Assembly (NCBI RefSeq): GCF_021233435.1
Contig: NZ_CP089468.1
Coordinates: 2,046,001-2,110,000 of the forward strand
Origin: Halobacterium noricense
GTDB taxonomy: Archaea; Halobacteriota; Halobacteria; Halobacteriales; Halobacteriaceae
Direction of reading: 5' to 3'
DNA length: 64,000 nt
Of this stretch, positions 26,580-36,634 are shown piece by piece. The notes under the pieces were generated by a model, which made no database searches, was not told where the DNA came from, and was given only the letters and a program-made list of their open reading frames with translations. The translations under genes were made by a program, and so were the position numbers. Within the stretch, counting starts at the first letter, position 1. Every line of letters starts with the position of its first letter.

Positions 26580-27092
26580 TTACTCCTGTGCACCGGCGCG
26601 AGCCGGGTGCAGTTCGTCTGTGAGGTCGCTTCGTTCGTCGAACGCGATGGCGTCCTCCTCGGAGACGTCGACCTTGTAGGAGGGCTCCGTGACGCGGCTC
26701 CCGTCGACCGTGATGTGGCCGTGGGAGATGAACTGTCGGGCCTGACCGACAGTGTTCGCGAGGCCCTCGCGGTAGACGACCGTCTGCAGGCGGCGTTCGA
26801 GGACGTCCGTCACGTCGAGCGACAGGACGTCGTCGAGCGCCTCCTGGTTGGAGAGCACGCCGATGCGCTGCAGGCGCGAGACGAACTCCTCGCCGCTGGT
26901 GGCCTCCGTACGGCCGAGCAGGCGGCGCGCCTCGCGGCGGAAGTTGCGCAGTTCGGACTGCGCGCGCCAGAGTTCCTCTTTGTTCTTCAGGCCGTACCGG
27001 GAGACGAGGTCGCTCTCCTCGGAGATGCGTTCGCCCTGATACGGGTGATTCGGCGTCTCGTAGAACTTGGTGTTCTCACCTGGGAGCGCCAT
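26580..27092 (-). CDS. rps4: 30S ribosomal protein S4
   Basis: A 170-residue S4, an early-binding 16S rRNA protein. The S4 RNA-binding domain '[20 protein letters not shown]' with '[15 protein letters not shown]' is at about residues 105-140. The start overlaps the S13 stop by one base. Confidence 0.97.
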   Translation of the reverse strand: MALPGENTKFYETPNHPYQGERISEESDLVSRYGLKNKEELWRAQSELRNFRREARRLLGRTEATSGEEFVSRLQRIGVLSNQEALDDVLSLDVTDVLERRLQTVVYREGLANTVGQARQFISHGHITVDGSRVTEPSYKVDVSEEDAIAFDERSDLTDELHPARAGAQE

Positions 27093-27601
27093 TATTCTTC
27101 CTCACCCGCTGCTTCTTCTGCTGCCTGTTCTTCCTTGATAGCCTCGACGTTGACGCCGATGGTACCTTCCGTACGACCGGTGGACTTGGTGCGCTGACCG
27201 CGGACCTTCTGTCCGCGCTCGTGTCGGATGCCCTTGTAGGACCGAATCATCTGCATCCGATTGATGTCCTGGTCGCGCGTCAGGTTGACGTCGTTGCCGG
27301 TGACGTGCTGGGTCTCGCCGGAGTAAAAGTCGTTCCGACGGTTCGCGAGCCACTCCGGAGCGTGGTCTGCGAACTCGTTGACGGCCGCCTTGATGTCGTC
27401 GATGACATCGTCTTCGAGGCGACCAATCGTCGCGGTGCGGTCGACGTCCGCGTTCTCCGCGACGACTCGCGCGACTCGTCGGCCGACGCCGTCGAGTTCC
27501 GCGAGCGCACGCTCGACGGACTTGGTACCGTCGAGGTCTGTCTGCCCGATACGGACGAAGTACTGAATGTCCTCGTCCGCGTCTTGTTCTTCCGAACTCA
27601 T
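27092..27601 (-). CDS. rps13: 30S ribosomal protein S13
   Basis: A 169-residue S13 of the subunit head. '[20 protein letters not shown]' and '[10 protein letters not shown]'-type basic C-terminal motifs ('[20 protein letters not shown]') are diagnostic. A Glu/Ala-rich acidic C-terminal tail of about 20 residues is a halophilic addition. The ATG at 27601 is chosen because upstream in-frame sequence reads through the tRNA-Ser gene. Confidence 0.97.
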   Translation of the reverse strand: MSSEEQDADEDIQYFVRIGQTDLDGTKSVERALAELDGVGRRVARVVAENADVDRTATIGRLEDDVIDDIKAAVNEFADHAPEWLANRRNDFYSGETQHVTGNDVNLTRDQDINRMQMIRSYKGIRHERGQKVRGQRTKSTGRTEGTIGVNVEAIKEEQAAEEAAGEEE

Positions 27602-27623
27602 GTTTTGATGTGTTGTGGAAAGG

Positions 27624-27706
27624 CGTCGTGGCGGGGATTTGAACCCCGGAGGCTTGCGCCACAGAGTTAGCAACCCTGCGCCTTGACCAGGCTAGGCTAC
27701 CACGAC
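27624..27706 (-). tRNA. tRNA-Ser (anticodon GCT)
   Basis: An 83-nt class II tRNA. Acceptor stem GTCGTGG/CCACGAC with discriminator G (27624), anticodon stem CAGGG/CTCTG with one G-U pair and loop TTGCTAA, anticodon GCT for AGC/AGU codons. The long variable arm and GGTTCAAATCC T-arm are present. No CCA is encoded. It leads the S13 operon by 22 bases. Confidence 0.93.
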
Positions 27707-27866
27707 ACGCTTTCGGGTGTATCTTCGCCCTCTCGGACTCGGGACCCGACGCCCCTACAGTGACTGCGTTCTTGAGAAATCGCGGCCCGTACTTAAACAT
27801 CACGAAAGGGCGTGGGTCGCGGACGACACGCGCTCCCATGCCGTGCGCCGAAAATCCGGTCTGCGG

Positions 27867-28856
27867 TCAGTTCGCCGACTCGGTCCCGCCGTCAGCGTAC
27901 ACCTCGACGTAGTCGTCGTTGACCTCCCAGCCGCCGTCACCGTTCTCGACCATGTACTCGCCGTAGTACGGCACCCGGTTCTCGACGGTCTCTCGGAACG
28001 CCTCCCGAATCTCGGCCTTCGACATCTCGCCCATCGACCGCAGGTCGTCGTTGCGGTTCAGGCACCCCTTCAGGTAGCCTTCGTGTGTCACGCGCACGCG
28101 GTGGCAGTTCGCGCAGAACTCCTCGTTGCCGACGGGGTCGACGATTTCGACCATTCCTCCATTCACCCAGTACCGCCGCCGGTCGTGCATTTCGCGGTGC
28201 TCGACGCGGTCCGCGCGCTCTTCGAGCCAGTTGTGGACGTCGTCGATGTCGACGGCCCACTCCGGGTGGCCCGCGATTTCGGGCATGTACTCGATGAGCT
28301 GGAGCTGGAGCGCGTCGTTCTCCGCGACGTGGTCGACCATCTCCGGCACGTAGCCCGCCGTCTTCCGGAACACGACCATGTTCAGTTTCACCGGGTCGAG
28401 GCCCGCGTCCACGGCCGCCCGCACGCCCTCCAAGACCCTCTCGTAGGCCCCGCTCTTCGTGAGCGCCTGAAAGTCCTCGGCGTCGAGGGCGTCCTGCGAG
28501 ACGTTCACGCGTTCGAGGCCCGCGTCCACGAGGTCATCCGCGCGCCCGGGCAGGAACGTGCCGTTGGTCGTCATCGACACTTCCATCGACTCGGGCGTGC
28601 GCCGAATTATCTCCTCCAGGTCGTCGCGCAGCATCGGCTCACCGCCGGTGAGCTTCACCTTCTCGACGCCGAACTCCTCGACGACTTCGAGGAAGCGGAC
28701 GACGTCGTCGGCGCTCATCTCGTGGTCCCGTGCGTCCATCGGGCCGCGCGTGTCCCCCAGTCCCTCGTTGTGACAGTAGACACAGTCGAAGTTACAGCGG
28801 TCCGTGAGGGAGACCCGGACGCCGGAGACCTCGCGCCCGAACGAGTCCGAGAGCAT
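27867..28856 (-). CDS. moaA: GTP 3',8-cyclase MoaA (molybdopterin synthesis)
   Basis: A 329-residue radical-SAM enzyme that starts molybdenum-cofactor synthesis by rearranging GTP. The radical-SAM cluster motif is C21, C25, C28 ('[10 protein letters not shown]'). The second MoaA-specific cluster is C248, C251 and C265 (CX2CX13C). The ATG at 28856 is taken because it gives the short N-terminus '[20 protein letters not shown]'. A longer frame upstream lacks family similarity. A TATA-like TTTAAGCG lies near 28885. It is divergent from the Mrp gene. Confidence 0.95.
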   Translation of the reverse strand: MLSDSFGREVSGVRVSLTDRCNFDCVYCHNEGLGDTRGPMDARDHEMSADDVVRFLEVVEEFGVEKVKLTGGEPMLRDDLEEIIRRTPESMEVSMTTNGTFLPGRADDLVDAGLERVNVSQDALDAEDFQALTKSGAYERVLEGVRAAVDAGLDPVKLNMVVFRKTAGYVPEMVDHVAENDALQLQLIEYMPEIAGHPEWAVDIDDVHNWLEERADRVEHREMHDRRRYWVNGGMVEIVDPVGNEEFCANCHRVRVTHEGYLKGCLNRNDDLRSMGEMSKAEIREAFRETVENRVPYYGEYMVENGDGGWEVNDDYVEVYADGGTESAN

Positions 28857-29008
28857 GCCAGAACGTGGCACGTACAGACGCTTAAACTCGTGGGTGCAAG
28901 CGGCGATTTCGTAACCCTGAGTGGTTACGCTCGGGGTGTGGTGTGCGGTCTCGGCCGCACGTTCGTTCGACACAACCCTTATCGGCGCACCACCTCCTAC
29001 TCGCGGGC

Positions 29009-30106
29009 ATGAACGAAGACGACGTGCTGGACCTCCTCCGCGACGTCGAGGACCCCTCCCTCGACGACGATAGCGAGGCGCAAAGCGCCTCGGACCATGC
29101 GAGCGGGCAAAGCCAGCGAGCAGACATCGTCTCCCTCGGCCTCGTCAACGACCTCGACGTCGACGGCGACAAAGTCACCCTCTCACTCGCGCTCGGTGCG
29201 CCCTACTCGCCGACAGAAACCGACATCGCCGGCCGCGTCCGCGAAGTGCTCGCCGACGCCGGCCTCGAACCCGACCTCACGGCCGCCATCCCCGACCGCA
29301 ACGGCGGCGACGTGCTCCCCGGCGTCAAGAACGTCATCGCGGTCGCCTCCGGCAAGGGCGGCGTCGGCAAGTCCACGGTCGCCGTCAACCTCGCCGCCGG
29401 CCTCTCCGACCGCGGCGCCCGCGTCGGCCTCTTCGATGCCGACATCTACGGCCCCAACGTCCCCCGAATGGTCGACGCCGACGACCACCCACGCGCTACG
29501 GAGAGCGACACCATCGTCCCGCCCGAGCGCCACGGCATGAAACTCATGAGCATGGCGTTCATGGTCGGCGACGACGACCCCGTCATCTGGCGCGGTCCCA
29601 TGGTCCACAAGGTCCTCACGCAGCTCGTCGAGGACGTCGAATGGGGCAACCTCGACTACCTCGTCGTCGACCTCCCGCCGGGCACCGGCGACACCCAACT
29701 CACGATGCTCCAAACGGTCCCCCTCACCGGTGCTGTCGTTGTCACCACCCCACAGGACGTCGCCGTCGACGACGCCCGTAAAGGCCTCCGCATGTTCGGC
29801 CGCCACGACACCACCGTCCTCGGCATCGCCGAGAACATGAGCGGGTTCGTCTGCCCCGACTGCGGCGGCACCCACGACATCTTCGGCAGCGGCGGCGGCC
29901 ACGACTTCGCCGACGAGAACGAACTCCCGTTCCTCGGCTCCATCCCTCTCGACCCCAGCGTCCGACAGGGCGGTGACACGGGGGAGCCCGTCGTTCTCGA
30001 CGACGACAACCAGACCGGCGAAGCGTTCCGCGAGTTCGTCGCCGAAACCGCCGACATGGTTGGGCTCGTCCACCGCCGCAACGCCAGCCGACCCGCCAAA
30101 CACTGA
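29009..30106 (+). CDS. Mrp/NBP35-type iron-sulfur carrier ATPase with DUF59 domain
   Basis: A 365-residue protein with an N-terminal MIP18/DUF59 domain (about residues 1-95) and a ParA-like ATPase with the deviant Walker A '[10 protein letters not shown]' from about residue 114. The CxxC is C282/C285 ('VCPDCGG'). Mrp proteins bind and deliver Fe-S clusters. Inside the DUF59 domain, residues about 22-40 are an unusual Ser/Ala/Gln-rich insert, encoded by hairpins at 29074-29114, where relatives run straight from 'DD' to '[11 protein letters not shown]'. Only 12 bases separate it from the small gene downstream. Confidence 0.93.
   Translation: MNEDDVLDLLRDVEDPSLDDDSEAQSASDHASGQSQRADIVSLGLVNDLDVDGDKVTLSLALGAPYSPTETDIAGRVREVLADAGLEPDLTAAIPDRNGGDVLPGVKNVIAVASGKGGVGKSTVAVNLAAGLSDRGARVGLFDADIYGPNVPRMVDADDHPRATESDTIVPPERHGMKLMSMAFMVGDDDPVIWRGPMVHKVLTQLVEDVEWGNLDYLVVDLPPGTGDTQLTMLQTVPLTGAVVVTTPQDVAVDDARKGLRMFGRHDTTVLGIAENMSGFVCPDCGGTHDIFGSGGGHDFADENELPFLGSIPLDPSVRQGGDTGEPVVLDDDNQTGEAFREFVAETADMVGLVHRRNASRPAKH
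29074..29114. repeat. Two AAA-loop hairpins in frame within the mrp gene
   Basis: An 8-bp perfect stem (29074-29081 with 29085-29092) around AAA, and a 3-bp stem (29106-29108 with 29112-29114), also around AAA. They encode the insert at residues about 22-40 of the Mrp protein. This is the same hairpin style as in metE2 and the DUF447 gene. Confidence 0.65.
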
Positions 30107-30118
30107 CAACTCAGGACG

Positions 30119-30334
30119 ATGTCTGACTACGACGACGCCGAGAAACGTGACGTGCTTCGCGCTGTCGCGGACGACCTCCGCGAGGAAGACTCCGAGGAGG
30201 CCGAACGCATCGCCGCTATCGTCCATCGCGTCAGCGACATCTACGACGAAGACGAGGACGTCGACGCCCAACACGTCTATCTGAACATGCGGAACATCCT
30301 CCAAATTTCCGAGCAGGGCGGTATCGAGCGCTAG
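30119..30334 (+). CDS. Small acidic haloarchaeal hypothetical protein
   Basis: A 71-residue, wholly helical-looking acidic protein, 12 bases after mrp and likely in its operon. It contains 'LRAVADDLREEDSEEAERIA' and 'YLNMRNILQISEQGG'. The last few residues, ending GGIER, suggest a structured C-terminus. It has no cysteine, so it is not itself an Fe-S protein. Function unknown. Its stop overlaps by 4 bases with the end of the convergent gene. Confidence 0.78.
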   Translation: MSDYDDAEKRDVLRAVADDLREEDSEEAERIAAIVHRVSDIYDEDEDVDAQHVYLNMRNILQISEQGGIER

Positions 30335-31263
30335 GCCGCCCGCCGCCAGAGGACTGCTCCAATTAGTGTTAGGACGATGAGCGCTGCGCCCGCGCGTCGT
30401 TCCAGTGGCGACAGCGCCTCGTCGTCTACGTACCCTTCACGGTACTGGCGTGCCGTCTCGTTGTTGTAGTCGCTCTCTACAGTTCCCCCAGGGACCTGCT
30501 CGAAGTGGTCGTCCCACGCGTTCGCGGTTTCGTTCGGTTTCGCGATGAACTCCTTCTGGTCGAACTTTCCTTCTGGTTGGCCGGTGTCGTTATACACCAT
30601 CACCTTGCCCGCGATTACGTCATCAGGGTCTTCGTCAAGCTTGAATTTGAAATCGCTCGAATTCCCCGGTTGCGGGGCTCCGATTTCGAATTCGTTGTCG
30701 GTTTCGAAGGTCTCCGTCCGTACGTGGAGTGCGTATGCTCGCTCCCCTGGATTGTGGACAGTGGAAACGAGTTCTGTCGAATCACTGCTTCGAACGACTC
30801 GTACATCACTAACATACGGAGTGGGGATTTCAGGACTTGATGCGTTTAGGTGGTGTGTGAAATTGAATGTGAACCTCTGCCCACTCACAACTACACGTAC
30901 TGAGTGATTATCTTGAGTGGTATCGAGGTACTTAGTCACATCTCTTGACACGGATTTTGATTCCCCGCTCTCCAAATCTGGCATCTCCGGACTAAACCCA
31001 TCACCGTCAACCCATAAACCAAATTCGCCCGGATATTCTATCTCTCCCTTATTTTTGACCTCTACGCAGACCCGGTTATCCTCCTCCAAGAACCCCACAA
31101 GATATATTATATGTAGATTAAACCTCTCTTCTCTATCAACTACCTTGTATTCCTTTGTCCCTCCACATGGACTCTCCGATTGCTCTGTGGGGAGGGCAGT
31201 AGCAGGTGGGACGGCAGTAAGAGCGAGTACAAGTACAACAAGGAGGATCCTCTTACTATCCAT
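30331..31263 (-). CDS. Secreted/cell-surface protein with Ig-like domains and C-terminal anchor
   Basis: A 310-residue protein with a signal peptide (residues 1-24, 'ILLVVLVLALTAVPPATA'), an extracellular region of two beta-rich halves that look like CARDB-type Ig folds ('NRVCVEVKNKGEIEYPGEFG', 'ELVSTVHNPGERAYALHV'), many Asn-X-Thr/Ser sites, and a C-terminal membrane helix ('AGAALIVLTLIGAVLWRR') ending in arginines. The ATG at 31263 overlaps the upstream stop by 8 bases (ATGGATAG), so it is co-translated with the large PKD protein. Base composition is visibly more A+T-rich than the flanks, hinting at transfer. Confidence 0.75.
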   Translation of the reverse strand: MDSKRILLVVLVLALTAVPPATALPTEQSESPCGGTKEYKVVDREERFNLHIIYLVGFLEEDNRVCVEVKNKGEIEYPGEFGLWVDGDGFSPEMPDLESGESKSVSRDVTKYLDTTQDNHSVRVVVSGQRFTFNFTHHLNASSPEIPTPYVSDVRVVRSSDSTELVSTVHNPGERAYALHVRTETFETDNEFEIGAPQPGNSSDFKFKLDEDPDDVIAGKVMVYNDTGQPEGKFDQKEFIAKPNETANAWDDHFEQVPGGTVESDYNNETARQYREGYVDDEALSPLERRAGAALIVLTLIGAVLWRRAA

Positions 31264-34200
31264 ACTTTTCCTCTGCATTCTTGGTTAATATATCTTCAAT
31301 TTTATCTAGGTTAATAACTCCTTCTTCCGTGTATTCGACTACCCGGTAGGTCTCTCGGCTCTCCATCTCTGGCAACCGCTTCGTGTCTTCCCGTGCGAAG
31401 TACTTCGTGACGGTGACGTTTGCTTGGCCGATCGTCTTGGAAACCGAGTCGCCAGCTCTGAGACTACTGACTCTCGTCGTCTTCGTTCCGGTCTGCTTAC
31501 TTAGGATCCACTGCTCGCTCGGCACAGTTCTCTTGATCCGAATATTTTTGGAACTAGCCGCGCTCTCGGCCATAAATCGGTGGTGTACGATCTTCCACGG
31601 CTGCCACTCGTACGAGGCTGGATCGACTAACGTACGGTTCTCTGCCAAGTACACGTCTCGAGTCGTGGAGCGTTCGTGTTCCACCTCGTACTCGTACTGC
31701 CGCTCGTACTCCGGATTGCGGACGGTTACTTGCCGAATGTCACCTGTGTACTCGTGGGTGTAGCTTCGGGGTCGCGTCGACCAGTACGTTTTCTGCACCG
31801 TCCGACTTCGAGTGACCTCCCTCGTTCGAGTGACAGTGTGAGTCTCTGTCGTCGACACTGTCGTTTGGTACGTCATGCAACCGAACATGCCGCACTTCTC
31901 CCTGAGTTTAATCTCCGACTCCGTCGTCGTGTACGTGTCCTCGTACGTTTCAGTCGTCTCGTACGTCTTAGTTGTCCTGTACCGGAACCGCTTTTCAGTC
32001 CGATACTCGCCGTCCCGCACGCGTTTTTGTCGGGTGTCTCCGGTAAAGGTCCCAGAACCACCCCGATTGAAGCGCCACTCGTTCTCGGTCGTTGTCCACG
32101 TCTGTTTCTCGGTAGTCGTTCCGCTCGCCGACCACTCGGGGTTAGATTCCAAGAAGAACTGTCGGCGTCCACGCTCGTAGAACCGCATCTCATCTACGTC
32201 GTACTCGACTGAATCCGTTTTCACGTACTTCTCTAACTGGAACTCACGCCCTGCTTCGTTCACCTGTTGGACTTCGTACCCAGAGTTCACGAGGTCGTCT
32301 CGAACGTCCTCGTCAACCGTTCTCCGAACGGTGTATTCGGGTCGCTCGACGAGATATGCTACAGATGTCGAGATGTCCGTTATCTCGCTGAACGTGGATG
32401 CATACACCACGGGCTGAGGCACCGTTGTGTTGTACTCCATGTGCGGATGCAGCGTGGGATGCGACGAGAGGTTGATAGCCCCGTTACGGAACGCCTTCGC
32501 TGGAATCTCGATCGTCCACCGATGCCACCGCCCCCAGCCCTCGGGGTCCCGATCGTCCACTTGGCTGAGGTCCTCTTTGATAAGCTCGTGGTCGGTTACG
32601 GACCCGTGTTCCGGACGAACTTCGAATGAGATGTCCTCTTCGTACGTACGCTTCGTTAGGTAGTAGCGCTCAGAGTCCACCGAGACAGTAACAGTCTCGT
32701 TCGGGTAGAACGGACCGTTGTTCTCGATTGTCGGGTTGTCGAGTTCTGGTGCGAACCAATCCAGAAGACCGGATGAATTCGTGCTCTGATGTTGCTTGTC
32801 GACCAGTTGTAGCCGCACAATACTCCCCGAGGAGAGCCCCACCCTAGACTGCTCTTGGTCCGCGTCGACTCCTCGCCAGTGGTACTCTACCGGAGAACCG
32901 TCCGGGTCGAAGGACTTCCGCGCATCAAAAACGATTCCTCTTAGCCGATTGTGTTCCGTTTGCGGGTCAATAGTCTCCATACGGATCTCGGGTGGAGAAA
33001 GTGTGACCGGGATCGAGTCGCTCGTTCGATTGGTGTAGTCATTTACGCGCCATCGAACCTCCGAGAATGCACTAATGTCTGCCATTCTTTTCCTGTATGA
33101 TGATTTTTCAAGAACTAGAAGGCCACCCTCATCAATTGATTTATTTAATTCCGATTCCTGTTTCGCCCCAGTCATCCGCATAAGGGCGTCTATACTCTCC
33201 GGCTCCACACCGTTCAAATCAACTTTCACCCGATACGTCGCCGTATAACGTGATTCGTCGATGCGTGGGTGGTACTGGTCGAGTGGGCCGTCTTGAACGA
33301 AGCCGGCCGACACGACTTCGGGTGGCCCGGGAACCTCGACGTTTCGGATGGCAACGTCGGTTTGTCCGCGGGCGTCGCGAGCCCGGACCGTAATCGTGTG
33401 ATTACCCGGTTCGAGGGATTCGAGATACGTCGTCGTAGTGAGGCTGCCTCCGCTAACGCGACCACCCAGGCTGTCCGTAGTGAGCGTTTCGACCGGCTCG
33501 CCGTCGGCGTGCACCGTGACCGTGTGGAGGTTTTCGTAGTCGTCAGTGGCGTCGATGGTGACGGGAACGACGCTGCTGTTCTCGACTTCGACGGTGGTCA
33601 GTTCGGGTGCAGGGTCAGCAACCACGGTTCGGCTGTTGTCGGAGAACGTGGCGACACCGGCGTCCGTCGCGGCGTAGAGTTCGTGGACGCCCGCGGTGAA
33701 CGAACGAGTGGTGCTGGTGCCGGTCTCGACTCGCCGACCGTCTTGGAGCCACGTGCCGGAGACGCCGTTCGTGAGTTCGTAGTCGGCCGTGAGCTCGCCG
33801 TGGCCCGTCACGACCTGTGGGCCGGCGACGTCGGCGTCGTCGGAATTCTCAGTCGAGTCGCTACCCGCCGACCCGGTGGTCGAGGCTTCGACGACCGTCG
33901 TGGACGTTTCGGCGCTGTCTCGCTGTCCGTCTTCGTCGATTGCGGTGACGGACACGACGTGCGTCCCGGTGGTCGGGAAGCGAACGGTCCGGGTCGTGGT
34001 GTTCGCGTCGCCCGAGGCCGTCTCTGTCGCGACGTGTTCGCCGTCGACGCGCCAGACGAGCCGGTCGAGCGGTGCGCTGCCGGCGCTGGCGTCGGCGGTG
34101 AATCGTGCGGGGTCGCCAGTCGTGGTTTCTGCCGGCCCAGCGAGCGACGCGGTGGGCGAGTCGCCGGGTTCGACGGTGACGTACAGCGTGTCAGTCGACG

Positions 34201-34525
34201 TGGCTCCTTCGTCGTCGGTGACTTCGAGCGTGACGCGGTACGTACCGGTCGCTTCCGCCTGGAAGCGGGTCTGCTGACAGTCCCGACACTGCGGCGTCGT
34301 GGGGTTCGTCGCGTCACCGGATTCGGCCGCGACGGTCCAGCGGTAGCGTTCGACAGTCCCGTCGGGGTCACGGGAACCCCCGGCGTCCAGATAGACCGCC
34401 GTTCCCCGAGTGACGTTTTGGTCGAGGCCCGCGTCGGCGAGCGGGGCCTCGTTCGATGCGGCGATGCCTGGTGTCGCCACCGCGGCGAGAACGAGGCATG
34501 CAGCGAATAGGTACGCTGATTTCAC
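31256..34525 (-). CDS. Large PKD-domain cell-surface protein
   Basis: A 1089-residue secreted protein from a GTG start. A signal peptide (residues 1-22, 'YLFAACLVLAAVATPGIA') precedes a PKD-like domain ('APLADAGLDQNVTRGTAVYL', with 'GSRDPDGTVERYRWTV'), a second at about 118-215, and a further Ig-like domain near 320-400. The C-terminal third is unusual: it is rich in Thr, Arg and Tyr, has runs of short strands such as 'TYTTTESEIKLREKCGMFGC', and no membrane anchor. The following gene supplies one. The A+T-rich second half resembles neither neighbour. Function unknown; an adhesion or surface role is inferred. Confidence 0.8.
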   Translation of the reverse strand: MKSAYLFAACLVLAAVATPGIAASNEAPLADAGLDQNVTRGTAVYLDAGGSRDPDGTVERYRWTVAAESGDATNPTTPQCRDCQQTRFQAEATGTYRVTLEVTDDEGATSTDTLYVTVEPGDSPTASLAGPAETTTGDPARFTADASAGSAPLDRLVWRVDGEHVATETASGDANTTTRTVRFPTTGTHVVSVTAIDEDGQRDSAETSTTVVEASTTGSAGSDSTENSDDADVAGPQVVTGHGELTADYELTNGVSGTWLQDGRRVETGTSTTRSFTAGVHELYAATDAGVATFSDNSRTVVADPAPELTTVEVENSSVVPVTIDATDDYENLHTVTVHADGEPVETLTTDSLGGRVSGGSLTTTTYLESLEPGNHTITVRARDARGQTDVAIRNVEVPGPPEVVSAGFVQDGPLDQYHPRIDESRYTATYRVKVDLNGVEPESIDALMRMTGAKQESELNKSIDEGGLLVLEKSSYRKRMADISAFSEVRWRVNDYTNRTSDSIPVTLSPPEIRMETIDPQTEHNRLRGIVFDARKSFDPDGSPVEYHWRGVDADQEQSRVGLSSGSIVRLQLVDKQHQSTNSSGLLDWFAPELDNPTIENNGPFYPNETVTVSVDSERYYLTKRTYEEDISFEVRPEHGSVTDHELIKEDLSQVDDRDPEGWGRWHRWTIEIPAKAFRNGAINLSSHPTLHPHMEYNTTVPQPVVYASTFSEITDISTSVAYLVERPEYTVRRTVDEDVRDDLVNSGYEVQQVNEAGREFQLEKYVKTDSVEYDVDEMRFYERGRRQFFLESNPEWSASGTTTEKQTWTTTENEWRFNRGGSGTFTGDTRQKRVRDGEYRTEKRFRYRTTKTYETTETYEDTYTTTESEIKLREKCGMFGCMTYQTTVSTTETHTVTRTREVTRSRTVQKTYWSTRPRSYTHEYTGDIRQVTVRNPEYERQYEYEVEHERSTTRDVYLAENRTLVDPASYEWQPWKIVHHRFMAESAASSKNIRIKRTVPSEQWILSKQTGTKTTRVSSLRAGDSVSKTIGQANVTVTKYFAREDTKRLPEMESRETYRVVEYTEEGVINLDKIEDILTKNAEEKYG

Positions 34526-34549
34526 ACTACCTAAAATTGAACCTACTAA

Positions 34550-34561
34550 CTACTATATAAA
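34550..34561 (-). promoter_or_regulatory. TATA box for the PKD-protein operon
   Basis: On the minus strand TTTTATATAG precedes the GTG start at 34525 by about 25 bases, the spacing expected for a leaderless haloarchaeal transcript. The whole 34526-34620 stretch is very A+T-rich. Confidence 0.6.
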
Positions 34562-34747
34562 ATTTCATAGCTAAATTTCAAGTATTATAATTACGGGTCT
34601 CGCCGACTTTCCGGCAGGTTCGCGGGGCTTCCGAGCCGTGTGCGGCATACCTTCATCATCTTTCTATGATAATGGATAGCAAACGATTTAGTGTGGGTCC
34701 GACCAACACCCTACTAACGGTCCGAGCACGGGCCAGAGGGTTACACT

Positions 34748-36631
34748 ATGACTGATGACGAACTCATCTGGCGAGTGGCAGGGGGTTCCGGTGACGGAAT
34801 CGACTCCACGAGTCAGAACTTTGCGAAGGCGTTGATGCGTTCAGGCCTCGACGTCTTCACGCACCGACACTACCCGTCCCGCATCCGCGGCGGCCACACG
34901 TACGTGGAGATTCGTGCGCGGGACGAGAACGTAACGTCACGCGGCGACGGTTACAACTTCCTGCTCGCGCTCGGGGACTCGTTCGCACGCAACCCCAGCG
35001 AGCACGCCGTCTACGGCGACGAGGAAGTGAAGCCGCTCTCCGAGAACCTCGACGACCTCCGCGAGGGCGGGGTCATCGTCTACGACGAGGGCCTCCTCGA
35101 CGTAGAGGACGTCCCGAACTTCGAGGAGCGCGCCGAGGAGAACAACTGGCACGTCTATCCGCTTGACCTCCGGTCGCTCGCCAAGGAGCACGGCCGCGAG
35201 GTCATGCGCAACACCGCCGGCGTGGGTGCGACGGCCGCACTCGTCGACATGGACCTCGACCACATCGAGGACCTGATGTCGGACGCGATGGGCGGCGAGA
35301 TTCTCGAACAGAATCTCGAAGTCCTCCACGACGCCTACGAGCAGGTCAACGAGATGGACCAATCCCACGACCTGACGGTGCCCACGGGCGAACACGACGA
35401 GGAGCAGGTCCTCGTCTCCGGCAGCCACGGCATCGCGTACGCGGCCATCGACGCCGGCTGTCGGTTCATCTCCGGCTACCCGATGACGCCGTGGACGGAC
35501 GTGTTCACCATCATGACGAACCTCCTGCCGGACATGGGCGGCATCTCCGAGCAGGTCGAGGACGAAATCGCGGCGGCGGCGCTCGCGGTCGGCGCGAGCC
35601 ACTCCGGCGTGAAGTCGATGTCCGGGTCCTCGGGCGGTGGCTTCGCGCTGATGAGCGAGCCGCTCGGTCTCGCGGAGATGACCGAGACGCCGCTGGTTCT
35701 GCTCGAAGCGATGCGCGCGGGTCCCTCCACGGGGATGCCGACGAAGCCCGAGCAGGCCGACCTCGAACACATCCTGTACACGAGTCAGGGTGACAGCCAC
35801 CGCGTCGCCTTCGGGCCCAGCGACCCCAAGGAGTGCTACGAGCAGACGCGGACGGCGTTCGAGCTCGCCTACGACTATCAGATCCCGTCCATCGTGGTCT
35901 ACGACCAGAAGCTCTCCGGCGAGTACCGGAACGTGGACGCGTCCTTCTTCGACCGCGACCCGAAGCCGGACCTCGGGAGTACGCTCACCGAGGAGGAGAT
36001 CGCGGAGGCAGCCCACGACGAGACCGGGAAGTTCGAGCGCTACCAGCACGACGTCGAGGACGGCGTCAGTCCGCGCTCGATTCCCGGCCAGTCGGGCGGC
36101 CGCTACCTCGCGTCCGGCAACGAGCACTGGCCGACCGGCCACATCGCCGAAGACCCCGACAACCGCGTCGCGCAGGTCGAACGCCGGCTCCAGAAGCTCG
36201 ACGCCATCCGCGACGACCTCGACGAGTGCGACCAGCAGGTCGTCTACGGCGACGAGGACGCGGACTTCGGGCTCATCGCCTGGGGCAGCCAGCAGGGCAC
36301 CGTCGAGGAAGCCGTCGCACGCATGAACGACAACGGGAACGACGTGAAGGCGCTGGGCGTCAGCGACCTCTCCCCGTTCCCGGTCGAGGGCGTGCGGGAG
36401 TTCATCGAGAGCGTCGACGAAGCCATCGTCGTGGAGATGTCCTCGACGAAGCAGTTCCGCGGGCTCATCCAGAAGGAGCTCGGGAACGTCGACGGCAAGC
36501 TCTCCAGCCTCCTGAAGTACAACGGCAACCCGTTCGAGCCCGCCGAAATCGTCGAAGCGGTCGAGCTCGAACAGGACGGCGGCGGGGAACCGACCGCTCA
36601 GACTACCCTCGAACCTGCGGCAGGTGACTAA
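34748..36631 (+). CDS. porA: Pyruvate (2-oxoacid):ferredoxin oxidoreductase, alpha subunit
   Basis: A 627-residue subunit with a gamma-like N-terminal domain ('WRVAGGSGDGIDSTSQNFAK') fused to the alpha part ('SGSHGIAYAAIDAGCRFISG', then 'YPMTPWTDVFTIM'). With PorB it decarboxylates a 2-oxoacid to acyl-CoA and reduces ferredoxin. Haloarchaea use this in place of pyruvate and 2-oxoglutarate dehydrogenases. Pyruvate is favoured by the subunit sizes I recall for Halobacterium PorAB, but KorAB (2-oxoglutarate) remains possible. Only 3 bases separate it from porB. Confidence 0.9.
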   Translation: MTDDELIWRVAGGSGDGIDSTSQNFAKALMRSGLDVFTHRHYPSRIRGGHTYVEIRARDENVTSRGDGYNFLLALGDSFARNPSEHAVYGDEEVKPLSENLDDLREGGVIVYDEGLLDVEDVPNFEERAEENNWHVYPLDLRSLAKEHGREVMRNTAGVGATAALVDMDLDHIEDLMSDAMGGEILEQNLEVLHDAYEQVNEMDQSHDLTVPTGEHDEEQVLVSGSHGIAYAAIDAGCRFISGYPMTPWTDVFTIMTNLLPDMGGISEQVEDEIAAAALAVGASHSGVKSMSGSSGGGFALMSEPLGLAEMTETPLVLLEAMRAGPSTGMPTKPEQADLEHILYTSQGDSHRVAFGPSDPKECYEQTRTAFELAYDYQIPSIVVYDQKLSGEYRNVDASFFDRDPKPDLGSTLTEEEIAEAAHDETGKFERYQHDVEDGVSPRSIPGQSGGRYLASGNEHWPTGHIAEDPDNRVAQVERRLQKLDAIRDDLDECDQQVVYGDEDADFGLIAWGSQQGTVEEAVARMNDNGNDVKALGVSDLSPFPVEGVREFIESVDEAIVVEMSSTKQFRGLIQKELGNVDGKLSSLLKYNGNPFEPAEIVEAVELEQDGGGEPTAQTTLEPAAGD

Positions 36632-36634
36632 TCC

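Noticed and set aside
30331-34747. Possible provirus or integrated plasmid because of the lower G+C
   Set aside because: No integrase, transposase, capsid-like gene or attachment repeats were seen around it; only two surface-protein genes.
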